Source: an uncultured Dokdonia sp.
GTDB lineage: Bacteria; Bacteroidota; Bacteroidia; Flavobacteriales; Flavobacteriaceae
Assembly (NCBI RefSeq): GCF_947492535.1
Contig: NZ_CANLNH010000003.1
Span: 248,001 to 312,000 of the forward strand
Length of the DNA: 64,000 nucleotides
Direction of reading: 5' to 3'
The position numbers and the translations under genes are program-made. The first letter of the stretch is position 1. The number at the start of each line of letters is the position of its first letter. Below the pieces are notes generated by a model. That model did no database searches. It was not told where the DNA came from and worked only from the letters and a program-made list of their open reading frames with translations. Shown here in pieces: positions 39,184-47,210 of this stretch.

Positions 39184-39534
39184 ATGAAACAACCCAAGAA
39201 AAGCGAAAAGCGACAGCGGAATAAATTTATCATCTTCAGAGCAACCGAAGAAGAAAAACAATCCTTTCTTGATCTGGCAGAAAAGTCAGGATTAAGTCCT
39301 GCTGATTATTTTCGTAAATCAACGCTTGGAACAAAGCCGTTGAAGCCGACAAATGATACTAAGTTATTAGCAAAGATGTTGGCAGAATGGGGGCGCATAG
39401 GAAGCAACCTTAATCAGATTGCACGACATTACAATTCTGGAACGGCGACCGATCAGGAATTAGGACTTGATATTATAGATAAGGTTGAGAATATCCGCAC
39501 CGATCTACGTAAAGCATTGGGGTATGATCTGTAA
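39184..39534 (+). CDS. mobC: MobC-like relaxosome protein
   Basis: A 116-residue basic protein with the MobC pattern: an N-terminal ribbon-helix-helix-like stretch (KFIIFRATEEEKQSFLDLAEKSGLS-ADYFRK) and the diagnostic IGSNLNQIARHYN at about 79-91. MobC binds oriT and helps the relaxase open the DNA. Its stop overlaps the relaxase start by 11 bases, so the two are coupled. The candidate oriT lies directly upstream. Confidence 0.9.
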   Translation: MKQPKKSEKRQRNKFIIFRATEEEKQSFLDLAEKSGLSPADYFRKSTLGTKPLKPTNDTKLLAKMLAEWGRIGSNLNQIARHYNSGTATDQELGLDIIDKVENIRTDLRKALGYDL

Positions 39535-40594
39535 AGGTGGCACACGATCATATCCAACCTCTTTAGCACAGCATCTTTTAAAGACAGATAATGAGCGTGT
39601 TGTTGTTGTGGAGTTGAAACACACCGCCACACAGGATTTAAAGCAAGCTTTAAATGATATGCACGCGACCATTGCAATGACGCAGGGTAAAAAAAGTCTT
39701 TATCACGCGCAAATTAACCCCGCAAAAGATGAGCAAATGACTTCCCCTCAATGGCTCTATGCTGTTGATGAAATGGAGCGGCGCTTGGGCTTTGTTGATC
39801 AACCTCGCGCCGTAGTCTATCACGAAAAGAAAGGTCGCGCCCATATGCACGTTGTTTGGCAACGTACCGATATTGAAAAAGGCAAAGTCATTGAAACCAG
39901 TAATGACTATTACATTCATAAAAAACTTGGACGAGATTTAGAGCGTAAGTTCAAACACAAAGAACTCAAAGCTGAGTTTAGTGAGAATTGGGAAAAGATG
40001 AATGAGCGTGAGCAGACAGCTCGTGACGGTTATCTAAGCCCGAAACAATTAAAAGCTCGTATTAAACAACTTTATAAAAATCATTCAGATCCGAAAGAGT
40101 TTCAAAAGGCTTTAAAAAAAGCAAAGTTTGACTTAGCAAAAGGAAATCGTGGTTTGGTGATTGTTAGCTCTAAAAATCAAATACATTCTTTAGGGCGATA
40201 TACAGGGCAAAAGAAGAAGGATATTGAAAAGCATTTAAAACCGATACTAGAGTACTTGCCAGATGCTACTGAATTTGTAAAAAAACGAGAGAAGCAACAA
40301 TCTAAAATCAAAGCAATGAATCCTAAACCAAAAGCAAAAACGATAGTTGAAAATGCTTTTGATATTCTAAGTAGGGATGAGATCGGCAAGACAGCCGCCA
40401 AGTTTGATAAACTCAAACAGGAATTTAAGCAAAAACAATTTGAGAAACTTCGGAAAGAATTTACCGATAATCAAGATGCTTTTAATACTGTATCTCCGTC
40501 TGTCAGGGAAGGTTTTGAACAAGTCAAACGTGACCTCGAACGCCAAAATGAAGAGGAGCGCAAACGTAAAAAGGAAAGAGAATACAAACGATAA
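39524..40594 (+). CDS. mobA: MobA/VirD2-type relaxase
   Basis: A 356-residue relaxase. I use the ATG at 39524 (MICKGG), which matches the usual relaxase N-terminus; an earlier ATG at 39485 would overlap mobC by 50 bases. It has YHAQINPA at about 60-67, the three-His metal motif HEKKGRAHMHVVW (His100, His107, His109) at 100-112, and a Lys/Glu-rich C-terminal coiled region ending in a basic tail. It nicks oriT and stays bound to the transferred strand. It is followed after 11 bases by a small coiled-coil gene in the same operon. The element also carries a MobF-type relaxase, which is unusual. Confidence 0.88.
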   Translation: MICKGGTRSYPTSLAQHLLKTDNERVVVVELKHTATQDLKQALNDMHATIAMTQGKKSLYHAQINPAKDEQMTSPQWLYAVDEMERRLGFVDQPRAVVYHEKKGRAHMHVVWQRTDIEKGKVIETSNDYYIHKKLGRDLERKFKHKELKAEFSENWEKMNEREQTARDGYLSPKQLKARIKQLYKNHSDPKEFQKALKKAKFDLAKGNRGLVIVSSKNQIHSLGRYTGQKKKDIEKHLKPILEYLPDATEFVKKREKQQSKIKAMNPKPKAKTIVENAFDILSRDEIGKTAAKFDKLKQEFKQKQFEKLRKEFTDNQDAFNTVSPSVREGFEQVKRDLERQNEEERKRKKEREYKR

Positions 40595-40605
40595 AATCAA
40601 AGGAT

Positions 40606-40896
40606 ATGACTAATGAATTAACACAGGCAGAAATCAATGACCTCATAAAACTCACTCAGTTTGAAATTGAGCAAATGAAAGAAAACAGGGCTAAGGCTTT
40701 TAAATATCACGAGAAGCTACCGCCAAGCGAGTTTAAGAGAATAGAGCAAGAGACAAAATACTTTCACGACCGAGCTATTCAATTAAGAGAAAAATTAAAT
40801 GATTTCGTAAAAACTCGTGATGGAATGTCAAAAGAACGCGAAAAGGAAATATCCATAGAAAAGAAACAAGAAAAAGACCGGGATAGAGGACGATAA
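40606..40896 (+). CDS. Coiled-coil mobilization accessory protein
   Basis: A 96-residue, almost wholly helical, highly charged protein with a basic tail ending KDRDRGR. It sits at the end of the mobC-mobA operon and resembles the small protein at 35461. Probable DNA- or relaxase-binding accessory factor, by position only. Confidence 0.65.
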   Translation: MTNELTQAEINDLIKLTQFEIEQMKENRAKAFKYHEKLPPSEFKRIEQETKYFHDRAIQLREKLNDFVKTRDGMSKEREKEISIEKKQEKDRDRGR

Positions 40897-40900
40897 ATTA

Positions 40901-40929
40901 TTGACATAAGTACATTTCTGTGATAATTT
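40901..40929 (+). promoter_or_regulatory. Sigma-70-type promoter with perfect -35 box
   Basis: TTGACA (40901-40906), a 17-base spacer and TAATTT (40924-40929), with a purine-rich GAAAGGA Shine-Dalgarno just before the ATG at 40954. Bacteroidota normally use TTTG/TAnnTTTG promoters and weak Shine-Dalgarno sequences. A perfect proteobacterial-style -35 box here points to an origin outside the phylum. Confidence 0.75.
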
Positions 40930-40953
40930 CTTTTATAGAGAAAGGATGCTGTT

Positions 40954-41142
40954 ATGACAGAAACAAGAAAAGAAAAAATAGCAAGACTTGATAAACAGAT
41001 TGCACAGCTTGATGAAATCATTGAGGAATTGGCAAAAGAAATCGCTGAATGTGAAGCAATCGTCTTTCGTAACCAAACCCTTTTAGCACAAAACAAGCGT
41101 CACGGAATGAGTTTTGAACCTGTTTGTGAATTGGCGAATTAA
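40954..41142 (+). CDS. Short coiled-coil protein
   Basis: A 62-residue protein, almost entirely a coiled coil (heptads in KIARLDKQIAQLDEIIEELAKE), with a clear Shine-Dalgarno and the sigma-70-like promoter described separately. No domain known to me. It may be a regulator or structural accessory protein of the mobilization backbone. Confidence 0.65.
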   Translation: MTETRKEKIARLDKQIAQLDEIIEELAKEIAECEAIVFRNQTLLAQNKRHGMSFEPVCELAN

Positions 41143-41294
41143 GTACAGAAAATCGTTAAAAAAACTGCAAGGATAAGATTGGAAAGTGAACCTATTTAAA
41201 AAATCGGGGAGATGTCTGATATACTTACGTACTGCACGAACACTTCAAAAAGATACTGCTCGGAATTTGTTTTGCCCCTAAGAAAATTAAGATA

Positions 41295-42299
41295 TTAGGG
41301 TTTGTCAAATTCATAATAATCGAAATAACCTGATTTAAATTCTTCATCTATTCTGAAATTTACATTTTCACCAAGAATTTTTCGAGCTTCTTCATCAGAT
41401 AAATTAATCCTAGTAAAGATACCAACTCCTGCGTGACTATTTTTACTTCTAGTAAAACCTAAATGAACCCCTAAAATAATTACATTTTCTTTTTTGACTA
41501 CTGGAATATCTTTTTTCATAAATGAATATACAGTAGTTTCTTGAGTATCTTCGTTTGAAATTGTCATTAAAAATTGATCACCACTCCGAGTTAATGAACC
41601 TTTGAAAACTTCCCAGTTGTCATCAATACGTCCATTATCAGGAACAGTGGTTACTCTATATCCATAAGTATCATCAAAATGAACTTCAATTTTTCCACGA
41701 TAAATATGATCACTTGCTCCATTATAGCCCATTGAAGTCCAAGTGCCGCAGAGTTTTTCCAACTCGACATCTCTTTGGATTGTATTTGAAACCATAATTT
41801 TATCCTTTCTTCTTTCCCAACCTAAGCCTGGTTTATGTGTAATTTGATTAAATAATGATGTACTTAAATAAGAAGCTAATTCATCTGAATTTTTCCAAAA
41901 CTTAGCCATCTTATGATTGTTCATCACCTTGTTTCTAAACCTATCAATGTTAGTCCTATCTTTGTCAACTTTTGATGGAGATAATTGTGCACTATCATCC
42001 ATTAAAAATGAAAGAACTGGAATTCCTCCCCTTTGAATAACATAGTCGTATTCTTTTTCAGTGAAACTTACCCCATTTTGGTCAACAGAACCATATCTAA
42101 ATCCTAAAATGAGAATATAATAATCAGAAGAATCTATTGTTCTTTTAATTATTTGCCACTGTTCTTCATCCTCCGCATCGAACATTTCCATTCCTATAGG
42201 AATATGATTCATTCTTAGTATTGTTTCTTGAACTTTCGACCGCTCTTTAACTAAGTCCAAGTATGTAGAACTAATAAATGCCTGATATTTTATTGTCAT
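41295..42299 (-). CDS. DUF4062 (TIR-like) domain protein
   Basis: A 334-residue soluble protein. Residues 1-95 match DUF4062, a TIR-related nucleotide-binding fold: AFISSTYLDLVKERSKV, PIGMEMFDA, and SSDYYILILGFRYGS. DUF4062 domains are fused to many effector and signalling modules in bacterial conflict and immune systems. Residues about 170-334 form an unassigned beta-rich domain (LCGTWTSMGYNG onward) that I cannot name. It lies alone between two mobilization genes and opposes both, so it is probably independently expressed cargo. A role in phage or plasmid defence is inferred from domain and place. Confidence 0.8.
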   Translation of the reverse strand: MTIKYQAFISSTYLDLVKERSKVQETILRMNHIPIGMEMFDAEDEEQWQIIKRTIDSSDYYILILGFRYGSVDQNGVSFTEKEYDYVIQRGGIPVLSFLMDDSAQLSPSKVDKDRTNIDRFRNKVMNNHKMAKFWKNSDELASYLSTSLFNQITHKPGLGWERRKDKIMVSNTIQRDVELEKLCGTWTSMGYNGASDHIYRGKIEVHFDDTYGYRVTTVPDNGRIDDNWEVFKGSLTRSGDQFLMTISNEDTQETTVYSFMKKDIPVVKKENVIILGVHLGFTRSKNSHAGVGIFTRINLSDEEARKILGENVNFRIDEEFKSGYFDYYEFDKP

Positions 42300-42429
42300 A
42301 GTAAATGATTTTATACAGATAGTATCTATATGAATAAATTTCAGAAATTTACTTAAAAATGATCAACAATACTATTCAGAAATAGAATTAATTGAAATTT
42401 AAAACTCACATTATAAAAGACTTAAATTA

Positions 42430-42458
42430 TTGTTTAAGTGCGTACCTCTTCGTAAAAT
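42430..42458 (+). promoter_or_regulatory. Candidate promoter of the MobF relaxase gene
   Basis: TTGTTT (42430-42435), a 17-base spacer and TAAAAT (42453-42458). The spacer contains AAGTGCGTACCT, of which AGTGCGTACCT is repeated at 49301-49311 upstream of the second integrase, so it may also be an operator. Confidence 0.5.
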
Positions 42459-42501
42459 AAATATTTAAAACACTGCTTTTTGACAGATAAAGGAAAAAGC
42501 A

Positions 42502-45159
42502 GTGATACGGATATTTCAGAGTAAGACCGCAAGTCACGCTAAAAATTATTTTAGAGAGGCACTCTCGCAAGGTGATTATTATATTGAAGGTCAAGAAACC
42601 AAAGGCGTGTTTAATGGTAAAATAGCTAAACGTCTAGGGCTTGAAGGTAAACCTATTGATAAACAAAGCTTTGATAGTTTATGTGACAATTTACACCCCG
42701 TTACAGGAGAAACACTAACTCCAAGAACATTAAAAGATAGACGGATTGGCAATGATATTAGCTTTCATTGTCCTAAATCTGTTTCTATTCTTTTAGGTTT
42801 GACCCGTAATGACAATATCCGTCAAGCCATTGATCAAAGTGTTTTTGAAACAATGCAAGAAATGCAAGACAATATGTTTGTGCGCGTGCGTTCCAAAGGT
42901 CGTAATGAGGATAAACCCACAGGGGAGATGCTTTGGTGTGATTTCCCCCATAGGACGGCGAGAGCTGTGAAGGGACACGTACCAGACCCACATTATCATA
43001 TTCACTGCCTGACAATGAATTTGACATTTAGTGAGGAAGATAACCGTTTTAAAGCAGCACAGTTTTATTATATCCGAAAAGATATGCCATACTATCAAGC
43101 TCGGTTTCATAAGCGACTGGCTGATAAGTTGGACGCATTGGGGTTTAATACTAGAAAAACTGCTAAAGGTTTTGAGTTGTGTCTTGTTCCACAAAAGGCG
43201 ATTGAGAATTTTTCTAAGCGCACCAATTTAATTGGTCAGATAGCACAAGAAAATAATATCACTCATCCTAAAGCACTTGATAAACTGGGAGGAATAACAC
43301 GAGAGAAGAAAGACAAGAGTCTTAACCTTTCTCAGTTGGAGGATGTTTGGCGTTCACAATTGGAAAGTCAAAATCTTTTTGATGATGACTTGATAGAAAA
43401 AGCAACAACCGACAATAACTTAACGGCTAGTAAGGCAGTAAAACACGCTTTATCACATTGTTTTGCCAATAGCTCTGTAAAGCGTGAAACTCAAATTTTA
43501 GCGCAAGCTTACATACATGCTATCGATAACCCAAATGTAACATTAAGAGCCATCGATACCACTTTAAATGAAAAAGAAGACGTCTTTAAAGTAACAGCCG
43601 ATTACCAGACCTATTGCACGACTGAATCTATTAAGGAGGAAGAAAAACAAATGATTTCGCTTGCCCGTTCAAGTATTGGCAAAGTTCCTCCATTGGTACA
43701 GAATTTTGATAAATCAACATTTCAGTTCCTAAATGAAGAACAGCAAAAGGCTATTTCGTATGTAATGCGTTCTAAAAATAGGATTAACATTATAAAGGGT
43801 GGAGCAGGAACAGGGAAAACCACGCTTTTAAAAAGCATTGTTCCTGAAATTGAACAATCAGGCAAACAAGTTTTTCTATTTACCCCAACAGCAGAGGCAT
43901 CAAGAGGGGTGTTAAAAAGTGAAGGATTTGAAAAGGCTGATACACTTGCAAAGCTATTAACCGATAAAAAGTTACAACAGAAAACTAAAGATCAAGTTAT
44001 TTGGATAGATGAAGCAGGACTTATCGGTACGCAAGATATGGTGAAACTCTTAGAACTTGCAGTGACATTAGATACTCGTATTGTCCTTTCAGGTGATGCA
44101 AAACAGCATAATGCCGTCAAACGGGGGGATGCTCTTAGACTATTACAAGAAATTGGGCGTATTCCTTATGCTAGTGTGACAAGCATATACAGGCAAAAAA
44201 CAGAAGATTATAAAACTGCTATCCGTGAGATAAGCGAAGGCAACATTGTTTCAGGATTTGAGCATTTAGAGACTATGGGAAGCATTCAGGAAGTAGATGT
44301 ATCTGAAATGAACGATTTGCTTGTTAGCGACTATTTAAAGACTAGGGAACAGAAAAAAATAGCATTGGTTATTTCACCAACAAGAGAAAAGGTGAGGGAG
44401 TTAAATATCCAAATCCGAAAAGGTTTACAACAAAGGGGCGTTGTTTCTAAAAAAGAGCACAGTTTTACGATTTTTGATAATTGCCATTATAGCCTTGTTC
44501 AAAAACAAGACCCAAGAACCTACCGACAAGGGCAGATCATACAAACCCATTGGAATATGAAAGGTATTATAAAGGGGAGTGTGTTAAGCATTATAGAGGT
44601 AAGAAACAATGAAATCATTGTCGAAAACGGTGGGGGTGCAAACTTCAAATTACACCTATCTAATGCTAAAGATTTTGATATCTATATTCCTAGAGCTGTT
44701 GAATTAAGCAAAGGCGATGAAATAAGATTAAATAAGAACAGTACAGATTTAAAAGGAAAACGTTTAAATAATGGAACTACTCTTACAATCGGAGGATTTA
44801 CAACAAAAGGGCATATCAAAGCATTTACAGTTTCAGGCAAAAGAAGGTTTGAATACCTACTTGATAGACGACATGGTAATTATGACTTAGCATATTGCAC
44901 CACCTCTTACAGTTCGCAGGGCAAAACTGTAGATAAAGTCATCATTGCGCAACCTGCATCAACATTTCCCGCAAGTGACCAAAAGCAGTTCTATGTTTCG
45001 ACATCACGGGCGAGGGAAGATGTGACTATTTACACAGATGATAAGGAACTGCTTTTAGATGCTATTAAGGTATCAGGGAACAGATTGGGTGCCATAGAAA
45101 TGGCTATATCAAACATTGTGTCAATTAGAAAACAAAAACATTCTAAAAAGTTAGAATAA
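42502..45159 (+). CDS. MobF (TrwC/TraA-type) relaxase-helicase
   Basis: An 885-residue bifunctional protein starting at GTG, preceded by the Shine-Dalgarno TAAAGGA. The N-terminal TrwC relaxase domain (1-300) has two adjacent Tyr at 26-27 (GDYYIEGQE) and a three-His metal site, DPHYHIHCLTMN (His164, His166, His168). The C-terminal half is a RecD/TraI-like superfamily 1 helicase: Walker A IIKGGAGTGKTTLL (about 431-444), Walker B VIWIDEAGLIG, SGDAKQHNAVKRGD, and motif VI in TTSYSSQGKTVDKVII. It nicks and unwinds DNA for conjugative transfer. MobF relaxases of this type are best known from Proteobacteria. Its presence alongside MobA suggests a fusion of two mobilization systems. Confidence 0.92.
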   Translation: MIRIFQSKTASHAKNYFREALSQGDYYIEGQETKGVFNGKIAKRLGLEGKPIDKQSFDSLCDNLHPVTGETLTPRTLKDRRIGNDISFHCPKSVSILLGLTRNDNIRQAIDQSVFETMQEMQDNMFVRVRSKGRNEDKPTGEMLWCDFPHRTARAVKGHVPDPHYHIHCLTMNLTFSEEDNRFKAAQFYYIRKDMPYYQARFHKRLADKLDALGFNTRKTAKGFELCLVPQKAIENFSKRTNLIGQIAQENNITHPKALDKLGGITREKKDKSLNLSQLEDVWRSQLESQNLFDDDLIEKATTDNNLTASKAVKHALSHCFANSSVKRETQILAQAYIHAIDNPNVTLRAIDTTLNEKEDVFKVTADYQTYCTTESIKEEEKQMISLARSSIGKVPPLVQNFDKSTFQFLNEEQQKAISYVMRSKNRINIIKGGAGTGKTTLLKSIVPEIEQSGKQVFLFTPTAEASRGVLKSEGFEKADTLAKLLTDKKLQQKTKDQVIWIDEAGLIGTQDMVKLLELAVTLDTRIVLSGDAKQHNAVKRGDALRLLQEIGRIPYASVTSIYRQKTEDYKTAIREISEGNIVSGFEHLETMGSIQEVDVSEMNDLLVSDYLKTREQKKIALVISPTREKVRELNIQIRKGLQQRGVVSKKEHSFTIFDNCHYSLVQKQDPRTYRQGQIIQTHWNMKGIIKGSVLSIIEVRNNEIIVENGGGANFKLHLSNAKDFDIYIPRAVELSKGDEIRLNKNSTDLKGKRLNNGTTLTIGGFTTKGHIKAFTVSGKRRFEYLLDRRHGNYDLAYCTTSYSSQGKTVDKVIIAQPASTFPASDQKQFYVSTSRAREDVTIYTDDKELLLDAIKVSGNRLGAIEMAISNIVSIRKQKHSKKLE

Positions 45160-45567
45160 GTAAAGAAATACTTCTCCACTAATTACGTTAGCGCCGAGAC
45201 CTTCCAACCAACACATGAGTTCACTAAGCCTTTCAAAATGGGCTATCTCGTTTAAACCTATTTCTATATCTTTTTGAGAAGATACATTAACTCTATTGTT
45301 TAAATCTAGTTTAATAGCATTTACTAATTCTTCACCTGTACTAAATACATTATTTTTAAAATAAATACCTCCATTGTCCTCTACAATAATATTAATACTG
45401 TTATCAGAAGAACTCATATGGGCATCTTTGGCAGCTTTAGCTAGAGAACTATCATAAAAATTGAAAGAAAATTTTGTTGTACAATTATTCAATTCATACT
45501 TTTCACTTTGACCAAAAGCGGATATGCAAAAGCCAAATATGATAAATAAAAGCTTTATTTTTTTCAT
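45151..45567 (-). CDS. Secreted/periplasmic small protein, possibly ExbD-like
   Basis: A 138-residue protein with a signal peptide (MKKIKLLFIIFGFCISAFG, cleavage before Gln20). The mature part has an ED-NGGIYFKNNVFST then DIEIGLNEIAHFERLSELM-WLEGLGANVISG, whose C-terminal layout faintly recalls the ExbD/TolR periplasmic domain, but it lacks the membrane anchor after cleavage. It overlaps the 3' end of the MobF gene by nine bases on the opposite strand. Function unknown. Together with the next lipoprotein it looks like Bacteroidota-type envelope cargo. Confidence 0.65.
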   Translation of the reverse strand: MKKIKLLFIIFGFCISAFGQSEKYELNNCTTKFSFNFYDSSLAKAAKDAHMSSSDNSINIIVEDNGGIYFKNNVFSTGEELVNAIKLDLNNRVNVSSQKDIEIGLNEIAHFERLSELMCWLEGLGANVISGEVFLYLF

Positions 45568-45603
45568 AATGTTTTATTTTAATAGATTATAAAATCAAAT
45601 GAT

Positions 45604-46575
45604 TCATTCTTGTTTTGGTAATTCTATACTTCCAGAAACATTTATAGTAGGCTTATCTTCTTTTTTTTGTTCTTCCTTTTTTGTTTGAGGCCAATTACTT
45701 CTAGTATAATTCCCATTATTCAAATTAAATGTTATGGGTATACCTGCACTAGTTTTACTATTACTAGTCGCATCATCATATTTCTTAATAAAAGTATATA
45801 TATATCCTTTCTCTTCAATCTTTAACTTATAAGTTACTTTGTTTTTAGATAGCTTTTTCATTAGATCGTCAAAAGTATATTTGTTTTGTATAGACTTGGA
45901 AAAGGCACTAAAGGATTCAATAACGTTAATCTCTTGTGTAACTTCTGGGGCTAAAATTGAATTTTCAATTTCAGCTACTTTAATACTAGACAAAGGTGTT
46001 GCAAGACCAACTACTGTACCTACTAGCTCATCTAACTGACTATCTGTTGTTCCACTTGCTTCTGTAAGCGTTCCGTCAGAAGCTAGTTTTTGAGATATTG
46101 TTGATGTTCCAAACCAAGGAATTTTAGAGTTTAAATAGTATTGTTTGGAATAGTCCACAGTACTTACATATTTCCAGTTATTTTCGATAACGTTTGCTGT
46201 AGTTATAGTATTGGAAGTTAAATCTACAGTATTAAGCTTTTTGATTTCTGTTAGGACGCCATTAAGGTCTTTTTCGTCTTTTGTTGTATTTAATTTCTTA
46301 AGAGCAGTTTCTAATGGAGCTAAATTTTGACTTTTCTTTATACGAGCAGAAATTATTGTTGTCACACTTGATTTATTGCTCTTTTCTTCTTCTCTAGTTA
46401 ATGTCAAAACTTGCCAGTCATATAAATATTTCGTTTGTTGTTCAATGACTACTTTTTTTGAATAGAAAGGTATTCCCCCAACTTTTTTATCGCCTTCTAT
46501 TACAGTTAATGTTCTAGCGCAAGAGCTTAACAAAATTGTGATACAAAAAAATGAAATTAGATTTAAAAGTTTCAT
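45604..46575 (-). CDS. Lipoprotein of unknown function
   Basis: A 323-residue protein with a lipoprotein signal (ISFFCITILLSSC, Cys19). The mature part is Lys/Ser/Thr-rich, with helical stretches (LETALKKLNTTKDEKDLNGV) and a disordered Glu/Lys tail. No motif recognised. It lies 36 bases upstream of the small secreted protein on the same strand, so the two probably form one operon, which appears to be cargo. Confidence 0.7.
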   Translation of the reverse strand: MKLLNLISFFCITILLSSCARTLTVIEGDKKVGGIPFYSKKVVIEQQTKYLYDWQVLTLTREEEKSNKSSVTTIISARIKKSQNLAPLETALKKLNTTKDEKDLNGVLTEIKKLNTVDLTSNTITTANVIENNWKYVSTVDYSKQYYLNSKIPWFGTSTISQKLASDGTLTEASGTTDSQLDELVGTVVGLATPLSSIKVAEIENSILAPEVTQEINVIESFSAFSKSIQNKYTFDDLMKKLSKNKVTYKLKIEEKGYIYTFIKKYDDATSNSKTSAGIPITFNLNNGNYTRSNWPQTKKEEQKKEDKPTINVSGSIELPKQE

Positions 46576-47206
46576 GGTTGAAGTTTTAGAGTTTAAACAA
46601 AAATAAGTTTCATAAATGCTATAGCGTGTTCAAAAGATTTTCAAAATTGTATGTTGCAATTTTAATTTCTTTTTTTTCATTTCTTAAAAATTAGAATTGG
46701 ATAGATTTTGGTGACTATCATTATTAGTGATATGGTAGTTTTGGGAAGGGTATAACGAAAAGTTTAATAAAATTAATGGCATTTTTTGAAATTCCCTTAC
46801 GGGTTTCCGTAAAGACTTGTGAATTTTATAGATATTTATTCCACCTATGAAAATTCTTAACTTTTCATATCGATTGGTTTTATTTCCAAAAATAAATTTG
46901 TTATACTATGAAATAAATACCCTGTATCGGGTATTTATTGATTTTGGTAAATTATCACATAAATTCTCATTACATGTAGTTACATTTTACATCATACAAA
47001 TACAATGCTACGATGTGTGGCAAAACTGCTGACAATTTAACCCAGAGAAATATTGACTTTTGTATTTGATATTGTTTTCAAAGGTTTAGTGAGTACTTTT
47101 AAAGCTTCAGTAGAGCTTAACAGGAATTACTACTCGAAACAGTCAAAAATACAGGGAATAGACTTGAAGCTTTGAAAGTTTTTAAAAATAATTATGAATG
47201 TAAGGT
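46576..47206. other. Intergenic region ending in att-like repeat
   Basis: 630 bases with no convincing gene (a 61-codon frame at 46847-47032 is not supported). Its right part, 46981-47123, is the first copy of the att-like direct repeat described separately. The rest is A+T-rich. Confidence 0.6.
46981..47123. repeat. Att-like direct repeat, copy 1
   Basis: Imperfect copy of 49031-49171. Shared blocks are ATTTTAC, CATACA, AATGCTAC, GTGTG-CAAAACTGCTGACAA, TATTGTTTTCAAAGGTTT and the terminal core CTTAACAG (47116-47123). Beyond the core the two copies are unrelated. One shared arm, a short core and different outer sequences are what integrase attachment junctions look like. Confidence 0.8.
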
Positions 47207-47210
47207 TTAA

